Shown: positions 1 through 9,401, counted from the first letter of the stretch. The stretch: DNA of 64,000 nt from Streptomyces sp. DG2A-72 (GCF_030499575.1 NZ_JASTLC010000001.1:310001-374000), one strand, 5' to 3'. Notes: generated from the sequence alone by a model not told the origin. Program-made: numbers and translations.

Positions 1-131
1 ACCACTGCGGGACGCACACGAACAATCTGGCGTGCTACATCAGCTATCTGCGGCGCAAGCTCGCCGACGTCGGCGCGCCCGACCTGATCCACACGGTGCG
101 TGCCGTGGGTTACGGAGTGCGGCGGCCATGA
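1..131 (+). CDS. OmpR/PhoB-family response regulator, C-terminal end (partial)
   Basis: Only the last 42 codons are inside the window (reading frame begins at base 3; stop TGA at 129-131). The residues contain the winged-helix signature of OmpR-type response regulators: YISYLRRKL followed by IHTVRAVGYGVR, that is recognition helix plus C-terminal hairpin. Its stop overlaps the ATG of the histidine kinase gene (ATGA at 128-131), the usual translational coupling of a two-component operon. The receiver domain lies outside the window, so the stimulus class cannot be told. Confidence 0.85.
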   Translation, partial: HCGTHTNNLACYISYLRRKLADVGAPDLIHTVRAVGYGVRRP

Positions 132-1570
132 GCCTGCGTCTGCGTTTCACCCTCGCCTTCACCGCCGTCGGAGCCCTGGTGGCGGTCCTCATCGCTGTGC
201 TGAGCTTCCGCGCCGCCTCCGACCGCGTCGTCGACGGGGCCAACCGGACGGTCCGAATGGTCGCACTGGCCGTGGCCGAGGATCGGAACACGGCGCATGC
301 CCGCCCAGACGCGGTCACGCGGCGCTCGGACGGCAACCCCGGCACGGGCGGCGACGGGGAGCAGCCGGCGATCGTGCAGGCTGTGGCTCCCGACGGTACG
401 GTCACCCATCTCGGCGGCCCGGACATGGAGTTGACGGTGTCCGACACCGGACGCGCCCTCGCCGCCTCCGGCGCGCCCGGACAGGAGGAGACCACCATGA
501 TCGACGTGGGCGGTGCCACCTACTGCCAGCTCACCATTGCCCTGGGCGAGGGCCAAGGGGCCCTGCAGGCGGCCATCCCGCTCGACCCGACACTCGGCGT
601 GCTGGGCGGTATGGCCATGGAGATCGCGGGAGCCGCTCTCGCGGTCATGTGTGCCGCGGCGGGCGCGGGCTGGCTGCTCGCGCGGCGTATCACCCGGCCT
701 CTGGTGCGGCTGGCCGGAGCCGCCGAGGAGATCAGTGCCGACGGCCACGTCGACCGCGAGGTACCGGTGGACGGGCGCGACGAAGTCGCCCGGCTCTCAG
801 CGTCGTTCAACACAATGATCCGCCGGCTCGCCGCCTCCCGGGCTGTGCGGGAGAGGCTGGTGCAGGACGCCGCCCACGAAGTCCGCACCCCGCTGACCAG
901 CCTGACCACCAACGCGGGCGTGCTGCGCTACGCCACCGAGCTCTCCCCGGACGACCATGACCGGCTCCTCGACGACGTCGAGGACGAGACGCGCGAGCTC
1001 GGTCACCTGGTCGGCGAGCTGGTCGAGCTGGCCCTCTCCCGGAGCCGCGACGACGCCGAACAGCCCGTGGAACTGACCGAGGTGGCCGGCCGGGCCGCAC
1101 GGCGGCTGCACCGGCGCACCGGCCGGATCGTCCTGCTCGACTCCGACGACTGCTTGGTCCGCGGCCGCCGCCAGGCACTGGAACGGGCCGTGAGCAACCT
1201 GCTGGAGAACGCTGCCAAGTTCGATGGTGACGGCGAGGATCCCATCGAGGTGCACATCCGTCGCGGCACGATCACCGTTTCCGACCGGGGACCGGGCATC
1301 GCCGTGGAGGACGCGGAGCGGGTGTTCGACCGGTTCTACCGGGCCGACACCGCCCACGGCGTGCCCGGGTCCGGGCTCGGCCTGGCCATCGTCCGCGAGG
1401 TGGCGGAGATGCACGACGGCACCGTGTTCGCGCGATCACGATCCGGCGGCGGGGCGGCCGTGGGGTTCACCGTGGACCCCTCCCGGCTCCTGCCGTCCCC
1501 GGAACCGGATCTCGCGGGGTCACAGGACGAGCAGTTGCCCGAGCGTCGCGCCGGGCGGCATCCGGACTGA
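128..1570 (+). CDS. Two-component sensor histidine kinase
   Basis: 480-residue membrane sensor kinase that would phosphorylate the response regulator encoded just upstream. I chose the ATG at 128 because it overlaps the regulator's stop and is followed at once by a transmembrane segment (residues about 7-27). An extracytoplasmic sensor loop follows (about 28-155), a second membrane segment (about 158-184), a HAMP linker (about 184-236), the H-box with the phospho-acceptor His near residue 250 (DAAHEVRTPLTSL), the N-box NLLENAAKF, the G1 box DRGPGI and the G2 box GSGLGLAIVREV. All catalytic boxes are intact. An upstream in-frame ATG at 32 lies inside the regulator gene and is not a likely start. 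The ligand is unknown; the class resembles MprB/TcrY-like kinases of actinobacteria. Confidence 0.92.
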   Translation: MSLRLRFTLAFTAVGALVAVLIAVLSFRAASDRVVDGANRTVRMVALAVAEDRNTAHARPDAVTRRSDGNPGTGGDGEQPAIVQAVAPDGTVTHLGGPDMELTVSDTGRALAASGAPGQEETTMIDVGGATYCQLTIALGEGQGALQAAIPLDPTLGVLGGMAMEIAGAALAVMCAAAGAGWLLARRITRPLVRLAGAAEEISADGHVDREVPVDGRDEVARLSASFNTMIRRLAASRAVRERLVQDAAHEVRTPLTSLTTNAGVLRYATELSPDDHDRLLDDVEDETRELGHLVGELVELALSRSRDDAEQPVELTEVAGRAARRLHRRTGRIVLLDSDDCLVRGRRQALERAVSNLLENAAKFDGDGEDPIEVHIRRGTITVSDRGPGIAVEDAERVFDRFYRADTAHGVPGSGLGLAIVREVAEMHDGTVFARSRSGGGAAVGFTVDPSRLLPSPEPDLAGSQDEQLPERRAGRHPD

Positions 1571-1861
1571 GAGCCGCGGCATGAACAAGCACCGACCCGT
1601 CCCCATGCCGCCGCAGGACCGCGCGAGCCGCTCCGGCGCACGGTCACGTCCGCGGACAGGCGGTTGGCCAGGCCGAGCCGCCCGTCGGCCCCCGGGCCCA
1701 CCATGGAGAAACTGCTGATGAATTCCTCCGATTCCGCCCTGCGCCCGGTCCGCTCCATCCGCCGGACCAGGGGGACGACCGCCCGCTCGGCCATCGCGTC
1801 GTGGTCCGGGGCGACGATGGACAGGGGCGGCGGGTGGCCGCCCGGGAGTACGAAATGGACA
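1571..1861. other. No supported gene
   Basis: Open frames exist on both strands, but none has a convincing start, ribosome-binding site or recognisable motif. The stretch follows the kinase stop and precedes gene debris on the minus strand. I see no clear terminator hairpin. Confidence 0.4.
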
Positions 1862-2332
1862 TCAGCGGCGGCAGCAGGTATAGGGCTGCGGCCGCGGGCC
1901 TGCGGGAGAGTTCCCGTTATTGTCAGTCGACGCGGGACACCAAGAATTGGTCCTCACGTGGGCATGCCGTTCGAGATGGACGCGGTGGCTGGTGGCGCTC
2001 CGGGAGAGGGCGAAGCCCAGGATGAAGACCTTCTGCCGGCCGAGGCCGTAGGAGATCATACGGATGTTCCACAGGCTCTGATCGAGCTGGTTGCGGACGG
2101 ACTCCGCGTCACTGCGGTGGGGGTAGATGAGCTGGTGGGCGAGCGTGGCTTCGGGGTTCTGCTGAAGGTACTCGGCCCGATGGAAGCCGCGCTCGATGTC
2201 GCTTGGTCGCCGCTTGCCAGTTGAGGCGTCCCAGACGCCGCGGTCGTCGGGGGTGGTGGTGATGCCGACCTGGACACGGTGAGCGTGGTCGCCGTGACGG
2301 CATGGAACGCGCAGCAGGTGGTACCAGCGGCT
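1862..2332 (-). pseudogene. Unrecognised coding remnant (about 156 codons)
   Basis: On the minus strand a frame stays open from a stop at 2333-2335 to the stop at 1862. Much of it reads like real protein: it contains GITTTPDDRGVWDAS, HRAEYLQQNPEATLAHQLIY and DQSLWNIRMISYGLGRQKVF. There is no credible start codon with a Shine-Dalgarno sequence, and the tail (after about 1960) looks random, so I read it as the middle of a decayed gene. I do not recognise the family. It lies directly downstream, same strand, of two other decayed fragments (2378-2627, 2644-2826), so the three may be remains of one operon or island. Confidence 0.4.
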
Positions 2333-2377
2333 CTAGTTGCGGCCTTCGCGGTGTTCGAGTCGGGTGACCGGCGCGGA

Positions 2378-2627
2378 GGCAAGGACTGAGGAAGGCTATG
2401 AGGTCGTCGCGCTGTTCTTCTGTCAGAACGGTGCGGTAAAGGCTCATGCGCTGCCGGGGCCGGTCGAGGTCGTAGGCGCGCAGACCCGACCACTCGACAT
2501 GCAGTGGCAACTCGATGCGACCGTGCACGGGACCGGCCAGATCCTTGAGCGAGCTCGGCAAACGGCGCGCGTACCGGGCACGCAGCACGTCAGCCGCGGG
2601 AGGTGAGGAACTGGCCTGCGGATCCAC
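2378..2627 (-). pseudogene. Truncated hypothetical protein (frame lost after about 80 residues)
   Basis: A GTG at 2625-2627 opens a frame beginning MDPQASSSPPAADVLRARY and continuing through AGPVHGRIELPLHVEWSG and LDRPRQRMSLYRTVL to EQRDDLIAFL, after which the reading becomes unlike protein. I recall similar small Streptomyces proteins encoded next to AbiEii-type nucleotidyltransferase toxins, but no toxin gene follows here, so the assignment is only an impression. The start lies 17 bp after the stop of the preceding fragment (2644), as in an operon. Confidence 0.4.
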
Positions 2628-2643
2628 GTGCGGATTGTTCCAC

Positions 2644-2826
2644 TCACGGCGACAGGCCAGACTCCTCGGAGCTGTCCGCAGCGCCACGTAGGTCTGCAAG
2701 CATCCGCCTGATGTCCTCGGCCAGCGTCGCGGGTGTGGAGACCCGGCCGGCTCGAACGGAGAGAGCACCCGGAGTGTCAGCCGGATCAGCCTCCACCAGG
2801 TAACCCACTTCCGACAGGATGAATGA
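2644..2826 (-). pseudogene. 5'-truncated fragment of a small hypothetical protein
   Basis: The frame ending at 2644 encodes about 60 credible residues (FILSEVGYLVEADPADTPG, then TPATLAEDIRRMLADL). Its 5' part runs into the frame of the next gene, which occupies the same bases, so the natural start has been lost. Family unknown. Its position, immediately upstream of another small fragment on the same strand, suggests a former two-gene unit. Confidence 0.35.
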
Positions 2827-2830
2827 GTGG

Positions 2831-3364
2831 TCATTCGACGAGAGTGATGACGCCGTCAGGAATCCAGCCCTCGAGATACCCACGTAGAAATGTACCGAGT
2901 TCACGTGGATGTACATCAAAATCTTCGTCCTCGACGTCCGACAACGGATGCCAGGCATAGTCGGCATCCGTAACGGAGCGGGCGCTGGCGCGAAGACTGA
3001 TCGACCTCACTCTGTTGTGACGGACGACGAAGATATGTATCGATTCGTCCAGACTGCCTCGCTCCGGTGGTGGGTTGAATCTTCCGACTACCGGAGTGCG
3101 TGCAAGGAACCAGTGAGAGAAGAGCGGGTCCAGGACGTGAATGACGGAGAACTGTGACGGGCGGATGCGGATTACCTTCGAAGTGACCGGCCGCCAAGAA
3201 GACTCGCCGTGAACTCTGCATAGCAGCACACGTTCTTGGCGGTCGATCACGGCCAGCACATTGCAAGGAGAATTCTTTCGGAATGCACTCCTCATGCCTT
3301 GAGCGTCCGTCAGAACCGATACCCACGCCTCCGCTGAGTAGAAGAGGAATGAAGCTGACAACAA
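2831..3364 (-). CDS. Hypothetical protein, possibly Nudix-like
   Basis: A 177-codon frame from a TTG at 3364 to the TGA at 2831. The base composition is visibly less GC-rich than the surroundings, which suggests recent transfer. The protein begins MLSASFLFYSAEAWVSVL and contains RQERVLLCRVHG, IHIFVVRHNRVRSISL, YAWHPLSDVEDEDF and LRGYLEGWIPDGVITLVE. The alternation of a short beta-rich core and the phrase WHPLSDVED recalls the ends of Nudix hydrolase folds, but I do not see the Nudix box (GX5EX7REUXEEXGU), so no catalytic function can be claimed. No good ribosome-binding site is visible before the TTG. Confidence 0.45.
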   Translation of the reverse strand: MLSASFLFYSAEAWVSVLTDAQGMRSAFRKNSPCNVLAVIDRQERVLLCRVHGESSWRPVTSKVIRIRPSQFSVIHVLDPLFSHWFLARTPVVGRFNPPPERGSLDESIHIFVVRHNRVRSISLRASARSVTDADYAWHPLSDVEDEDFDVHPRELGTFLRGYLEGWIPDGVITLVE

Positions 3365-4128
3365 TCCGGTGATTCACTGACGTGAGATCCAGCTGTCCCT
3401 GTGTCCAGCTCCTGACGATGTAACAGCCACCGACACGATCTGAGGACAGGCCCTGACCTGCAGCGATCAGCTAAGCGTTCCCGAAGTGGCGAGTGTGCGT
3501 TCCGGAGCGATCTCCTGGCCACCTGCTGACCTGCGGCGACGGAGTTTTCTACAAGCCCCGTCGGCTCACGGGGCTGACCGCTGCTTCGAGCGGCACTCAG
3601 ACCCTCATGGCCGATGCCGCGCAGCGTACCCCGTTACGACTACTCACAGTGAAATCGCAACTGGCCGTACGTGGGGAATTCCAACTGGCCGCCGTCAGTC
3701 CTCCGCCACACAGACGACGATCTCTTCGGACTCATCGGTCAGCGACACTTCGTGCAGCCCTCTCGACCGGACTCGACATCCCGGCCGATTGCAGGGCTGG
3801 GCCCCGACATATTTCGGGCAAACGAATCAGCATCACCACCTCACGCACCGCCACATCCCGGTGGCTGCTGCTCTCTCCCCGCCCGAATTCCCGAAACCTC
3901 TTGAGCCTTCGGAGGGACACCCCGCTGACCTGCGCAAACACCGGCCGGGCGGGCTCGCCTATCCCCCGACGGGCGGCCACTGGAGGGGCGCGAAATGGTG
4001 ACCCCGCGACGCGGGCCCTGCAACGTGGCGTGAGCGAGAAGGACATCCGTTGGGATGGACGCCCTTTCCGCTGCCGCAGCCTGACCAAGCCGGTGAACCT
4101 AATCGGTCAAAGCACCAGCCCGCCCGGT
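3365..4128. other. No supported gene
   Basis: About 760 bp of lower-GC sequence between a hypothetical gene and the RIO kinase. Several open frames cross it, but they show no motif, no ribosome-binding site and no codon pattern typical of the neighbours. It may hold eroded sequence. I see no strong hairpin or palindrome. Confidence 0.4.
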
Positions 4129-5067
4129 TCAGAAGGCGTGCGCCATCAGCTCCGCGAACAGCGCGTGCTCGTCGACCTCGAGGCCCCGCGAGCGGAACCA
4201 GCGGCAGATGTTGGCGCAGTCGCGCTGAAGGAAGGTCATCCCGTTGAGGTTGCCGACCAGGTCGACGATCTGTGGCAGGTCGATGATGACCAGCCGCTCG
4301 CCCGCCGCCAGGATGTTGTACGCCGAGAGGTCGCCGTGCACGACGCCGTTCTGCACCATCGTCGCGAGCGCATCGCTGAGTTGCTCGAAGTACGCCGCCA
4401 GCAGCTCGGGTGAGGGCCGAGCCTGGGCGAGCCGGGGCGCGGTCTCGACGGCGCCGTCCTCGTCGACGACGGTGATCCACTCCATCAGGATCTCGGTGCC
4501 GTCGATCTGGACCGGATAGGGAACCGGCAGCCCGAGGTCCCAGAGCCGCACCAGCGCACCCCACTCGGACACTGCCCACTCGCCGGCCGCGACCTGCCGG
4601 CCGAAGGTGCTCTTCCGCTTGAGGGCCCGTTCGTCACGTGAGCGCTTCATCGAGCGGCCCTCGGTGTAGGACGCTGAGCGGTGGAAGGTCCGGTGCTCGG
4701 GAGAGCGGTACCGCTTGGCCGCCATGACGACGCCGGCGGCGGGGTCGAGCGGGTCGGCGCGCTCGACGAGGTGGACGTCGGCTTCCTTGCCGGTCTTGAG
4801 GACGCCGAGATCGGTGTCGATCGCACCCTGCGAGGTCACCACCCAGTCCGGGAGCGGCTCGGGGCCTCGGCAGAGGGGTTCGACGCTGAGCCAGGTCGAC
4901 CAGCGCTGGCCGTCCTCGAGGTCGTCGTAGGAACGGAAGTCGAAGACGAACCGGTCGTCGACGTCGCCCAGGTCGTCCGGCGGCGGGACGCGGCGGTAGG
5001 GGTCGGTGCTGAAGTCGTCAGGAAATGCCGGGTGCTGAGGGTGCTGCGAGAGATCGTCGTGAGACAT
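4129..5067 (-). CDS. RIO-type serine protein kinase
   Basis: 312-residue cytoplasmic protein of the RIO kinase family. Visible motifs are the RIO-type ATP-loop STGKEADV equivalent (KTGKEADV, residues 91-98), the RIO flexible-loop region rich in basic residues (about 136-156), the catalytic loop VHGDLSAYN (243-251; catalytic Asp246, metal-binding Asn251) and the metal-binding IDLPQ (262-266; Asp263). Length and motif order fit RIO1-like bacterial proteins. The ATG at 5067 is followed by an acidic, Pro-rich N-terminus. Bacterial RIO kinases are poorly characterised and the substrate is unknown. The gene is monocistronic in this layout and faces the membrane-protein gene to its right. Confidence 0.9.
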   Translation of the reverse strand: MSHDDLSQHPQHPAFPDDFSTDPYRRVPPPDDLGDVDDRFVFDFRSYDDLEDGQRWSTWLSVEPLCRGPEPLPDWVVTSQGAIDTDLGVLKTGKEADVHLVERADPLDPAAGVVMAAKRYRSPEHRTFHRSASYTEGRSMKRSRDERALKRKSTFGRQVAAGEWAVSEWGALVRLWDLGLPVPYPVQIDGTEILMEWITVVDEDGAVETAPRLAQARPSPELLAAYFEQLSDALATMVQNGVVHGDLSAYNILAAGERLVIIDLPQIVDLVGNLNGMTFLQRDCANICRWFRSRGLEVDEHALFAELMAHAF

Positions 5068-5266
5068 CGCTGGAGGTGCTCCATGAGGCGAGAGAGAGGC
5101 GGTCTGCGGGCAGGCCGAGGACAGTCGTAATCACGGTCGTGCCTCCTCTCGTGGAGCACCGGGCAGCTCCCGGTGACTCGCCCATGGTGAGGGGCAGACA
5201 CCGGGAGCGGCAACCGAATAAAGCCGGCCCGCGTCGAGCGGCCCCAGCGGTGCCGTAGGTTCCGGC

Positions 5267-5437
5267 GTGATCCTCTGTACCGGGCTCGTCCCGGCCCTGC
5301 TCGGGCTGACGTTGGCCGGGTCATTGCCGGCCGGACCCGCAGTGGCCGAGCGGGATGGGAGACCCGTACTTCACACAGAACGGCAACGGCGGCATCGACG
5401 TGCTGCACTACGACGCAGCCCCGGGGCAGTTTGGTGC
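5267..5437 (+). pseudogene. N-terminal remnant of a secreted M1-family aminopeptidase
   Basis: A GTG at 5267 opens a signal-peptide-like stretch (LVPALLGLTLAGSLPAGPAVA). After a frameshift near 5350 the neighbouring frame continues GDPYFTQNGNGGIDVLHYD, which is the hallmark first motif of Streptomyces M1 aminopeptidases (GDPYFPxxGNGGYDVxHYD). Nothing of the catalytic HEXXH domain follows; the similarity stops at about 5437. It is therefore the first 60 or so codons of a lost peptidase gene, now joined to an unrelated membrane-protein gene. Confidence 0.6.
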
Positions 5438-6302
5438 GGGCTGGATCCAGAAGGAAGCGCGGCGCGTCTCCAGAGGCACGGCCGTCGATTGGCGTCACGC
5501 GGTGAACAGTGGGAAACGGGGTACTAGGCTCCGCCTAGCACGGCAACGGTCTCGCCCGGAGCGGGTCCACGCTCGCGAAGCTGAGCCTCAGCCCCAGGCA
5601 CCTCACTCGCGACTTCGCTCACTCGACTGGAACCGCATAGCGACGGTCACAGGCGTCTTGGTCGGCATCGCGACACTTGGCTTCACCGGATGGGCAACCC
5701 TCGTGCAAGCCAGGGTCGCTGAAGACCAGCTCGCCCAATCGAGGGAAGCCGCAGAAGAGCAAGCTCGTGGTCAGGCCACTCGCACGGCGGCTTGGTTGGA
5801 TCAGGGACCTGACGGGGCACCACGGATCCACGTTGCGAACCGATCTCCCGACCCGGTTTTCGAGGTGCTGGTGGTCTTCAGCGTGCAAGGCAACACGGCT
5901 GAGGACGTCGTCGATGAGCAAGGGGACGCAGTCCGCGACGTCACCGACGGGGAACCCGGCCGGCTTGTCTTGGGTAGCGGAGGAGTTCTCTTTGGGTCCA
6001 TCGGACCCTGCTCCGAGTTGGTCGTCGATATGGACGTCCCCGACTACACAGGGCACTGGAGCGGCGTACTCAAGAAGCACAGGTTGTCGCGTGAGGAGCT
6101 GCGGTATCGGAACCCACTGACGTCCTTCACGGACTCGAGCGGCGTTTCCTGGTTGCGCAGCGAGAGCGACCTGATGAAGGTGCAGGACGGGAACAACGAA
6201 ACAGACCGGGCCTACTTCGGCATGCAAGACGCGGAGTTCATGGCCACCCAGATCCCTCCCGTGGCGACGCAGGTGCCGTCCTGCGGTACTCCCGGCCCCT
6301 AG
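5355..6302 (+). CDS. Membrane-anchored hypothetical protein (possible fused N-terminus)
   Basis: The frame gives up to 315 residues from the ATG at 5355. The first 25 residues belong to an M1 aminopeptidase remnant, so the natural start is probably later, for example the GTG at 5502. The genuine protein has a Trp-containing membrane segment (DWNRIATVTGVLVGIATLGF and the following residues), a coiled, Ala/Glu/Gln-rich stalk (about QLAQSREAAEEQARGQ), then a beta-rich domain with HVANRSPDPVFEVLVVFSV. This architecture is common among Streptomyces hypothetical proteins. Its stop TAG at 6300-6302 overlaps the stop of the convergent phosphotransferase pseudogene. No function known. Confidence 0.6.
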   Translation: MGDPYFTQNGNGGIDVLHYDAAPGQFGAGWIQKEARRVSRGTAVDWRHAVNSGKRGTRLRLARQRSRPERVHAREAEPQPQAPHSRLRSLDWNRIATVTGVLVGIATLGFTGWATLVQARVAEDQLAQSREAAEEQARGQATRTAAWLDQGPDGAPRIHVANRSPDPVFEVLVVFSVQGNTAEDVVDEQGDAVRDVTDGEPGRLVLGSGGVLFGSIGPCSELVVDMDVPDYTGHWSGVLKKHRLSREELRYRNPLTSFTDSSGVSWLRSESDLMKVQDGNNETDRAYFGMQDAEFMATQIPPVATQVPSCGTPGP

Positions 6303-7192
6303 AAGGGTGCCCAATCCCGCCGGGATCCACCTGACCGCAGCGTCTCGACACGCTTCTCCACTTCTTCGGCTGCGCGCGGGGTCGTGCCGGCGTTCTGCGC
6401 GAGCCAGGTGACCATCAGCAGTTCGCGGACGCTCCGGAGCACGGTGTACCCAGACCATCGCCGGACGTCGAAGCCGTAGCCCTCCGCGAAGTCGACGTAC
6501 TCGGCTTCCGTGTGACAGCCGAAGCTGTCGTAGTAAATGGCCGTCTGCATGAGATCCCACTCGCGGAGCCAGTCGCGAAGCCGTCCAGCTCGATGACCTC
6601 CGGGTGCCCCTCGGCGTCGTGCAGGACATTGCCGACGTTGAAATCATCGTGTAGATGCCCCGGCGGAAGGACGAACTCCAGATGCTCGTACTGAGCCGCC
6701 AACTCCGCAGCTGGACCGACTGGATACGCCTGAGTCTCGGCACGGATCACAGCAGCGCTGCTCGACCTTGTCGAAGGTACGGAGGGCGGGCAGGGAGAAG
6801 TGCGGCGGCTCCAGTCCGTGAAGCCGCCGGAGGAGTTCGCCCACCTCACGTGCACTGGCGTACTTCTCGCCGTCGGCCAGCCCCTCCCAGAAGGTCACGG
6901 GGTGGTCCTCGACGACGACAGGTTGCTCGGCCTCCGTGACGAGTCGTGCTGCTGGGCAGCCCTCAGCCACGAGCCGTTGCGCGACAGCGACCTCTCGACG
7001 CACGGACGGCAGACGGTCCGCGTGGCGGCCGACGCGAGAGACCACCCGCCCGCCGTCGATGCGGAACACCGCATGGTCACCGAGTCGCAGCATTTCGACT
7101 CCGTCGGGGTCCAGCCCGACCAACCCGCAAGCTCTGCGCAGGATGCTCTCTGCCGCGGTGGAGCCGAAGGCGGTTCGTTCGCTGGTCGTCAT
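6299..7192 (-). pseudogene. Aminoglycoside/choline phosphotransferase-type protein, frameshifted
   Basis: Three minus-strand frames must be joined to make one protein of about 290 residues. The first (start 7192) gives the N-lobe with LRLGDHAVFRIDGGRVVSRV and the glycine-rich region. The second (around 6740-6580) gives the catalytic loop LHDDFNVGNVL and the metal motif VIELDGF. The third (from about 6570 to the stop at 6299) gives the C-terminal helices (EAEYVDFAEGYGFDVRRWSG). Frames change near 6745 and near 6580. The usual catalytic HGDxxxxN is present as HDDFNVGN, so the Gly is also replaced. Likely a dead phosphotransferase; the original substrate cannot be inferred. Confidence 0.75.
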
Positions 7193-7597
7193 GCCGTCTC
7201 ACCCTCCTGTGTGACATAGCCACTCCGGTGCAACAGGCAGAGCGAAGATGGCCCGCCCTCGCGTCGCTCCCTGGTCTTGATCCTCGACTCCGCAGGTCAG
7301 CCCATACCGAGCGTCGCAGCGGGTCACAATGCTGCACGGCTCCCCCTAGCAAACCGCCGGTGCGCCCACGAGCGCGACTGGGGCCTGTCTGGAGGTGTGA
7401 TCACATGGCGGGGGAAAAGGTTGGAGGGATGGTGATCGTTCTGATAGCTTCCAGTCGACCGTGACACCACCCGAGGAGGTGAGACCCATGAACGCTGTAT
7501 CCATGTGGGTGCTCCCCCTTGCCGTCACGGCCGGCGATTGACGTAGGTGTCGCCGGGAGCGCCTCGACAACAAGGCACTCCCGAAAGGCAACAACCT

Positions 7598-8365
7598 ATG
7601 CACTCCCTGCAGTTCACCGCCGAGTCGTCGTCGAACGGCATGCTCGAACGCGACTTCACCGTGGGCGGCATCCCCGGGGTCCTCTGGTCGCCGGCCTCCA
7701 ATGCGGCCGATCGCGCGCCCCTGATCCTGATGGCCCACGGCGGCGGCAACCACAAGAAGCACCCGGCGATGTCCGGCCGCGCCCAGCGGCTCGTGACCGG
7801 CTGTGGCTTCCACGTCGCCGTCATCGACGCGCCCGGTCACGGCGACCGGCCGCGCACGACGCACGACGAGGCGGAAATCGCCGAGCTGTTCCGGGCGAGG
7901 GCGGCGGGCGAGCCGGAAGGCCCGATCGTCGTGCGCTACAACGCGCACCTGGCGGAGCTCGCCGTGCCCGAGTACCAGGCGACCCTGGATGCCCTCCAGG
8001 AACTCCCGGAGATCGGCACCCACGGGCCGGTCGGCTTCTGGGGCATCAACATGGGCACCGCGATCGGCATACCGTTCGTGGCGATCGAACCCAGGATCAC
8101 CGCCGCGGTCTTCGGTCAGCACTGGCCCGATGTCCTGGCCGAGAAGGCGAAGCAGATCGCCATCCCGATCGAGTTCGACCTGCAGTGGGACGACGAGCAC
8201 ATCTCACGCGAGGAAGGTCTCGCGCTGTTCGACGCCTTCGCCTCAAAGGAGAAGTCGTTGCACGTGAACTCGGGCAAGCACAAGGAGCTGCCCCGGTTCG
8301 AGGCCGACAGCGCGGTCCGGTTCTTCGCCCGGCACTTCGGCAGAGCCGTCACCTCGCTGGCCTGA
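7598..8365 (+). CDS. Alpha/beta hydrolase with Ser-to-Asn change at the nucleophile elbow
   Basis: 255-residue alpha/beta hydrolase of the dienelactone-hydrolase-like type. I chose the ATG at 7598 because GAAAGG lies 9 bp upstream; an earlier in-frame start at 7547 has none. It shows the oxyanion HGGGN (48-51 region), the strand AVIDAPGHGD, and a C-terminal His (SGKHKELPRF). The nucleophile elbow, normally GxSxG, reads GINMG at 149-153: codon AAC (8048-8050) instead of AGC, a single transition. If this is correct the hydrolase is catalytically dead or has another role. It is enclosed between the inverted ends of an IS-like unit and converges on a transposase remnant, so it appears to be a passenger gene. 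Confidence 0.8.
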   Translation: MHSLQFTAESSSNGMLERDFTVGGIPGVLWSPASNAADRAPLILMAHGGGNHKKHPAMSGRAQRLVTGCGFHVAVIDAPGHGDRPRTTHDEAEIAELFRARAAGEPEGPIVVRYNAHLAELAVPEYQATLDALQELPEIGTHGPVGFWGINMGTAIGIPFVAIEPRITAAVFGQHWPDVLAEKAKQIAIPIEFDLQWDDEHISREEGLALFDAFASKEKSLHVNSGKHKELPRFEADSAVRFFARHFGRAVTSLA

Positions 8366-8439
8366 CGTGCGCGGTTGCGGCGTCCGGCTTGCCAGCCGGG
8401 CGCCGCGACCGCGGCCCCGGGTTGAGGCTGCGTATCCAG

Positions 8440-9401
8440 ATGATGGATCCGCGTAGTTGGAGCCCCGCGATGTAGCTCGCGGGCGTCTTGTCGTAACGCG
8501 TGGCCAGGCCCCGCCATGCCCGGATCTTGTTGATGCAGCGTTCCACCGTGTTGCGCTCCTTGTACTGCTCAGCGTCATGGGCCGCCGGTCGACCGCCGTC
8601 CCTGCCGCGCTTCTTGCGGTTCGCGGCCTGATCAGCCTTCTCCGGGATGACCGCCTTGATCCCGCGTCTGCGCAGGTAGGCGCGGTTCGCCCGCGAGGAG
8701 TACGCCTTATCGGCAGCTACCGCGTCCGGGCGGGTGCGCGGGCGGCCCACCGGCCCGCGTACCTTGACCTTCTCCAACACCGCGACGAACCGCGGGCTGT
8801 CGGCGGCCTGCCCGGGCGTGAGCACGAACGCACCAGCGGGCGGCACCGCGGTCTGCCGCGAGGTGGACCTTGCTGGTCAGCCCACCGCGCGAGCGACCCA
8901 GCACCGCCGCCTTGAGCCGAGCCCGGCGGCGCCGACGCAGCCGCCGGCGCTCGGCCCGCGCGGACTCCCCGGCCGGCGAGTCGACGGGGTGATTTGCCCG
9001 GTTTCCGTGGCCCCTTTTCCTGCGCCGCGGCCTCTTCCAGCGCCGCCAGGACCTCCGATTTCCACCATCATCCCGGCCGCGTCGTGATGGGCCCGGGCCA
9101 CCGTGGAGTCCACGCTGACCAAAGACATGTCCGCCTGGCCGCGACGCGCAGCGTCGGCGATCATCCCCTCCATCATCGCGGCGAACATGCCGACGTCGCG
9201 CCACTGGGTAAAGCGGTCATAGACCGTCTGCCAGGCCCCGAATTCCTCGGGCATCTCTCGCCATTGGCCGCCAGTGCGAAACCGCCAGATGACGCCCTCG
9301 AACTGTGCGCGCAGGTGCTGCGGGAAAGGGCCGTACCGTCCGATCGGCAGGAACGGCTCTATCAGGCCCCACTCATCATCGCTCAGTTCACGTCGCGTCA
9401 C
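8440..9401 (-). pseudogene. IS5-family transposase, frameshifted
   Basis: The N-terminal part (from ATG 9401: ELSDDEWGLIEPFLP, WRFRTGGQWREMPEEFG, first catalytic Asp in SVDSTVARAHHD) is in one frame. The middle (LGRSRGGLTSKVHLAAD) is in a second and the C-terminal part (FVLTPGQAADSPRFVAVL, second Asp in VAADKAYSS, Glu in NTVERCINKIRAWRGLATRYD) in a third. Frame changes fall near 8990 and near 8830. All three DDE residues can be read, but only across frames, so the element is not autonomous unless two frameshifts are bypassed. IS5-type elements sometimes use one programmed frameshift; two argue for decay. Confidence 0.85.
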
